Source: Fidelibacterota bacterium REDSEA-S14_B6
GTDB taxonomy: Bacteria; Fidelibacterota; Marinisomatia; Marinisomatales; S15-B10
NCBI GenBank assembly: GCA_001626655.1
Contig: LUOC01000214.1
Coordinates: forward strand, 1 to 6,036
Direction: 5' to 3'
Length of the DNA: 6,036 nt
Position 1 is the stretch's first letter, and each line of letters starts with the position of its first letter. The position numbers and the translations under genes are program-made. This document shows, in pieces, positions 4,393 to 6,036 of this stretch. Below the pieces are notes generated by a model. That model had not been told where the DNA came from, made no database searches, and saw nothing but the letters and a program-made list of their open reading frames with translations.

Positions 4393-6036
4393 TCAAAGGA
4401 CAGGCGTTTCCTGCCACTCTCCAAAAACTTTCTTAATCGCATCTACGATCTCTCCCATGGTCGCTCCCGCTTTGCAAGCAGTGACAATCGGGGGGACAAG
4501 GTTCCGGCCATCTTTTGAAGCGTCTTCCACATCGCGAAGGCTCACCTCAACACTCTCTGCATCTCTTTTCTGCCGAAGGGCCGCCAGCGCTTCGATCTGG
4601 CTCTTTTCCGCTTCCAGTCCGATTTCAAGAATCGGTATATCGATCTCTTCATCATCTTTAGTGAATTCGTTGATGCCGACCACAATTCGATCCTTACTGT
4701 TCACCTCTTTTTCGAATTCGAATGAAGCGCGGGCGATTTCCCGCTGAAAGAATCCTTCCTCCAGCGCCGGAATGACGCCGCCCATCTTTTCCACTTTTTC
4801 GAAGTACGCTTCCGCTTCTTTCTCAAGATCATCTGTGAGCGACTCGATATACCACGAACCGCCGAGAGGATCAACCACGTCGGCGACGCCTGTTTCGTGA
4901 GCGATGAGCTGCTGCGTCCGCAGGGCGATCTCAGCCGCTTTCTGGGACGGCAGTGCCAGCGTCTCATCCATGGAGTTTGTGTGGAGTGATTGGGTCCCTC
5001 CCAGCACGCCGGCCAGCGCTTGAAACGCCGTTCGGGCGATGTTGTTTTCCGGCTGTTGGGCGGTCAGAGAGCATCCAGCAGTCTGGGTGTGAAAACGGAG
5101 TTTCCAAGATCTCGGCTCTTTCGCCCCGAACCGCTCTTTCATGTGCCTTGCCCAGATGCGCCGCGCGGCCCTGAACTTGGCAATCTCCTCGAGAAAATTG
5201 AGGTGGGAGTTGAAGAAGAACGAAAGGCGAGGAGCGAACTTGTCAATGTCGATTCCCCTCTCCACCGCGTGTTCAACATAGCAGAAGCCGTCGAGAAGCG
5301 TGAAAGCAAGTTCCTGCGCGGCAGTAGAGCCGGCCTCGCGAATGTGATATCCGCTGACCGAAACAGTGTTGAATCTCGGCATCTCCCCAGTGCAGAACTC
5401 GATGATATCGGTGACGATTCTCATGTGTTCTCTCGGGGGGAAAATCCACTCCTTCTGAGCGATGAACTCCTTCAAAATGTCATTCTGCAGTGTTCCCCGA
5501 AGATTCTTCAGAGGGACGCCCTGCCCTTCCGCCACGGCGATATAGAGCGCCAGCAGTATAATCGAGGGGCCATTGATGGTCTGTGAGACGCTCACCTCGC
5601 CGAGATTGATGCCGTCAAAAAGAGCGGTCATATCCTCAAGGGAACAGACAGAAACGCCGCACCGCCCCACCTCTCCTTCGGAAAAGGGGTGATCGGCATC
5701 ATACCCCATGAGCGTCGGCATGTCGTACGCGACGGAGAGCCCCATCTGCCCCTCTTTCATCAGAAAATGATACCGTTGATTCGTCTCCTCCGGCGTGCCG
5801 AATCCAGAGAACTGGCGCATGGTCCACAGTTTGCCGCGATACATGTCGGCGTGAATGCCTCTGGTGTATGGATACTGCCCCGGAAAGCCGATCTTTTCCG
5901 CAAAGTCGTCCGACGGAACTTCGGGATAGTGGAGAAAACTGAGATCGCTCTCATCAGCTTCATTCGGTACACGTCCATGCGCAGTGGAGGCCTCTTTTTT
6001 CCACGCCTCTTTGGTACGAACGAAAGAGTCCTTCTC
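4393..6036 (-). CDS. B12-dependent acyl-CoA mutase large subunit (methylmalonyl-CoA mutase family, isobutyryl-CoA mutase-like pocket), 5' partial
   Basis: This enzyme performs a coenzyme B12 radical carbon-skeleton rearrangement of acyl-CoA in the cytoplasm. The frame is open from the right edge: 64 codons precede ATG at 5844, including EKIGFPGQYPYTRGI, a conserved N-terminal segment, so 5844 is not the start. Family marks include TMRQFSGFGTPEETN, GLSVAYDMPTLMGYD, TLQNDILKEF, SGYHIREAGSTA and RFHTQTAGCSLTAQQPENN. The protein ends normally (GEIVDAIKKVFGEWQ) before any cobalamin domain, and no DxHxxG motif is present. A separate small B12-binding subunit is therefore expected elsewhere. The residue equal to Tyr89 of Propionibacterium methylmalonyl-CoA mutase is Phe (5809-5811), and that equal to Arg207 is Gln (5455-5457); both match isobutyryl-CoA mutase. 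The catalytic His244 equivalent is kept (5089-5091). The stop overlaps an ATG as TGATG, so it probably shares a transcript with the ccm genes. Confidence 0.92.
   Translation of the reverse strand, partial: EKDSFVRTKEAWKKEASTAHGRVPNEADESDLSFLHYPEVPSDDFAEKIGFPGQYPYTRGIHADMYRGKLWTMRQFSGFGTPEETNQRYHFLMKEGQMGLSVAYDMPTLMGYDADHPFSEGEVGRCGVSVCSLEDMTALFDGINLGEVSVSQTINGPSIILLALYIAVAEGQGVPLKNLRGTLQNDILKEFIAQKEWIFPPREHMRIVTDIIEFCTGEMPRFNTVSVSGYHIREAGSTAAQELAFTLLDGFCYVEHAVERGIDIDKFAPRLSFFFNSHLNFLEEIAKFRAARRIWARHMKERFGAKEPRSWKLRFHTQTAGCSLTAQQPENNIARTAFQALAGVLGGTQSLHTNSMDETLALPSQKAAEIALRTQQLIAHETGVADVVDPLGGSWYIESLTDDLEKEAEAYFEKVEKMGGVIPALEEGFFQREIARASFEFEKEVNSKDRIVVGINEFTKDDEEIDIPILEIGLEAEKSQIEALAALRQKRDAESVEVSLRDVEDASKDGRNLVPPIVTACKAGATMGEIVDAIKKVFGEWQETPVL

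Noticed and set aside
4393..4500. A C-terminal cobalamin-binding domain on the mutase
   Set aside because: The stop comes directly after the TIM-barrel/linker region and no DxHxxG or following GG motif is present in any downstream minus frame.
4990..5586. Plus-strand open frame of 198 codons
   Set aside because: It lies wholly opposite the mutase coding sequence, which is strongly conserved, and its protein has no recognisable domain. It is an antisense shadow.

Overview
The whole window is one tightly packed block of minus-strand genes. Read in the direction of transcription, from the right edge to the left, the order is: acyl-CoA mutase large subunit (5' end off the right edge), ccmE, ccmF, a small CcmI-like membrane protein, ccmA, ccmB, ccmC (3' end off the left edge). 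Gaps between genes are at most about 30 bases and most junctions overlap, so this looks like part of a single operon. No RNA gene, mobile element, CRISPR array or promoter was seen, and no gene-free stretch approaches 300 bases.

Six of the seven genes belong to cytochrome c maturation System I (Ccm). CcmA and CcmB form an ABC transporter. CcmC loads heme onto the periplasmic chaperone CcmE. CcmF takes heme from CcmE and attaches it to apocytochrome c. CcmE here carries a CxxxY motif (C-A-S-R-Y) where the classical protein has its heme-binding histidine. This is the hallmark of the variant 'System I*' known from Desulfovibrio and archaea, which lacks CcmH and CcmG. Consistent with this, no CcmH or CcmG is visible here. 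A cysteine-free 115-residue protein resembling only the N-terminal part of CcmI sits between ccmF and ccmA.

Two core genes look damaged or highly unusual. The ccmE frame lacks any room for the N-terminal membrane anchor, although a good ribosome site and ATG for it survive in another frame. CcmF lacks about 40 residues that normally carry the HPPxLYxGY heme-ligand segment, with its frame kept. These could be real lineage losses or assembly artefacts; the sequence alone cannot decide.

The right-hand gene is a large-subunit B12-dependent acyl-CoA mutase without its own cobalamin-binding domain. Its substrate-pocket residues (Phe and Gln in place of Tyr and Arg) match isobutyryl-CoA mutase more than classical methylmalonyl-CoA mutase.

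The organism is most likely a bacterium with moderately GC-rich DNA that makes c-type cytochromes with a System I*-type pathway (for example a deltaproteobacterial or FCB-group-like lineage). The phylum cannot be fixed from this window, and an archaeal origin is not strictly excluded.
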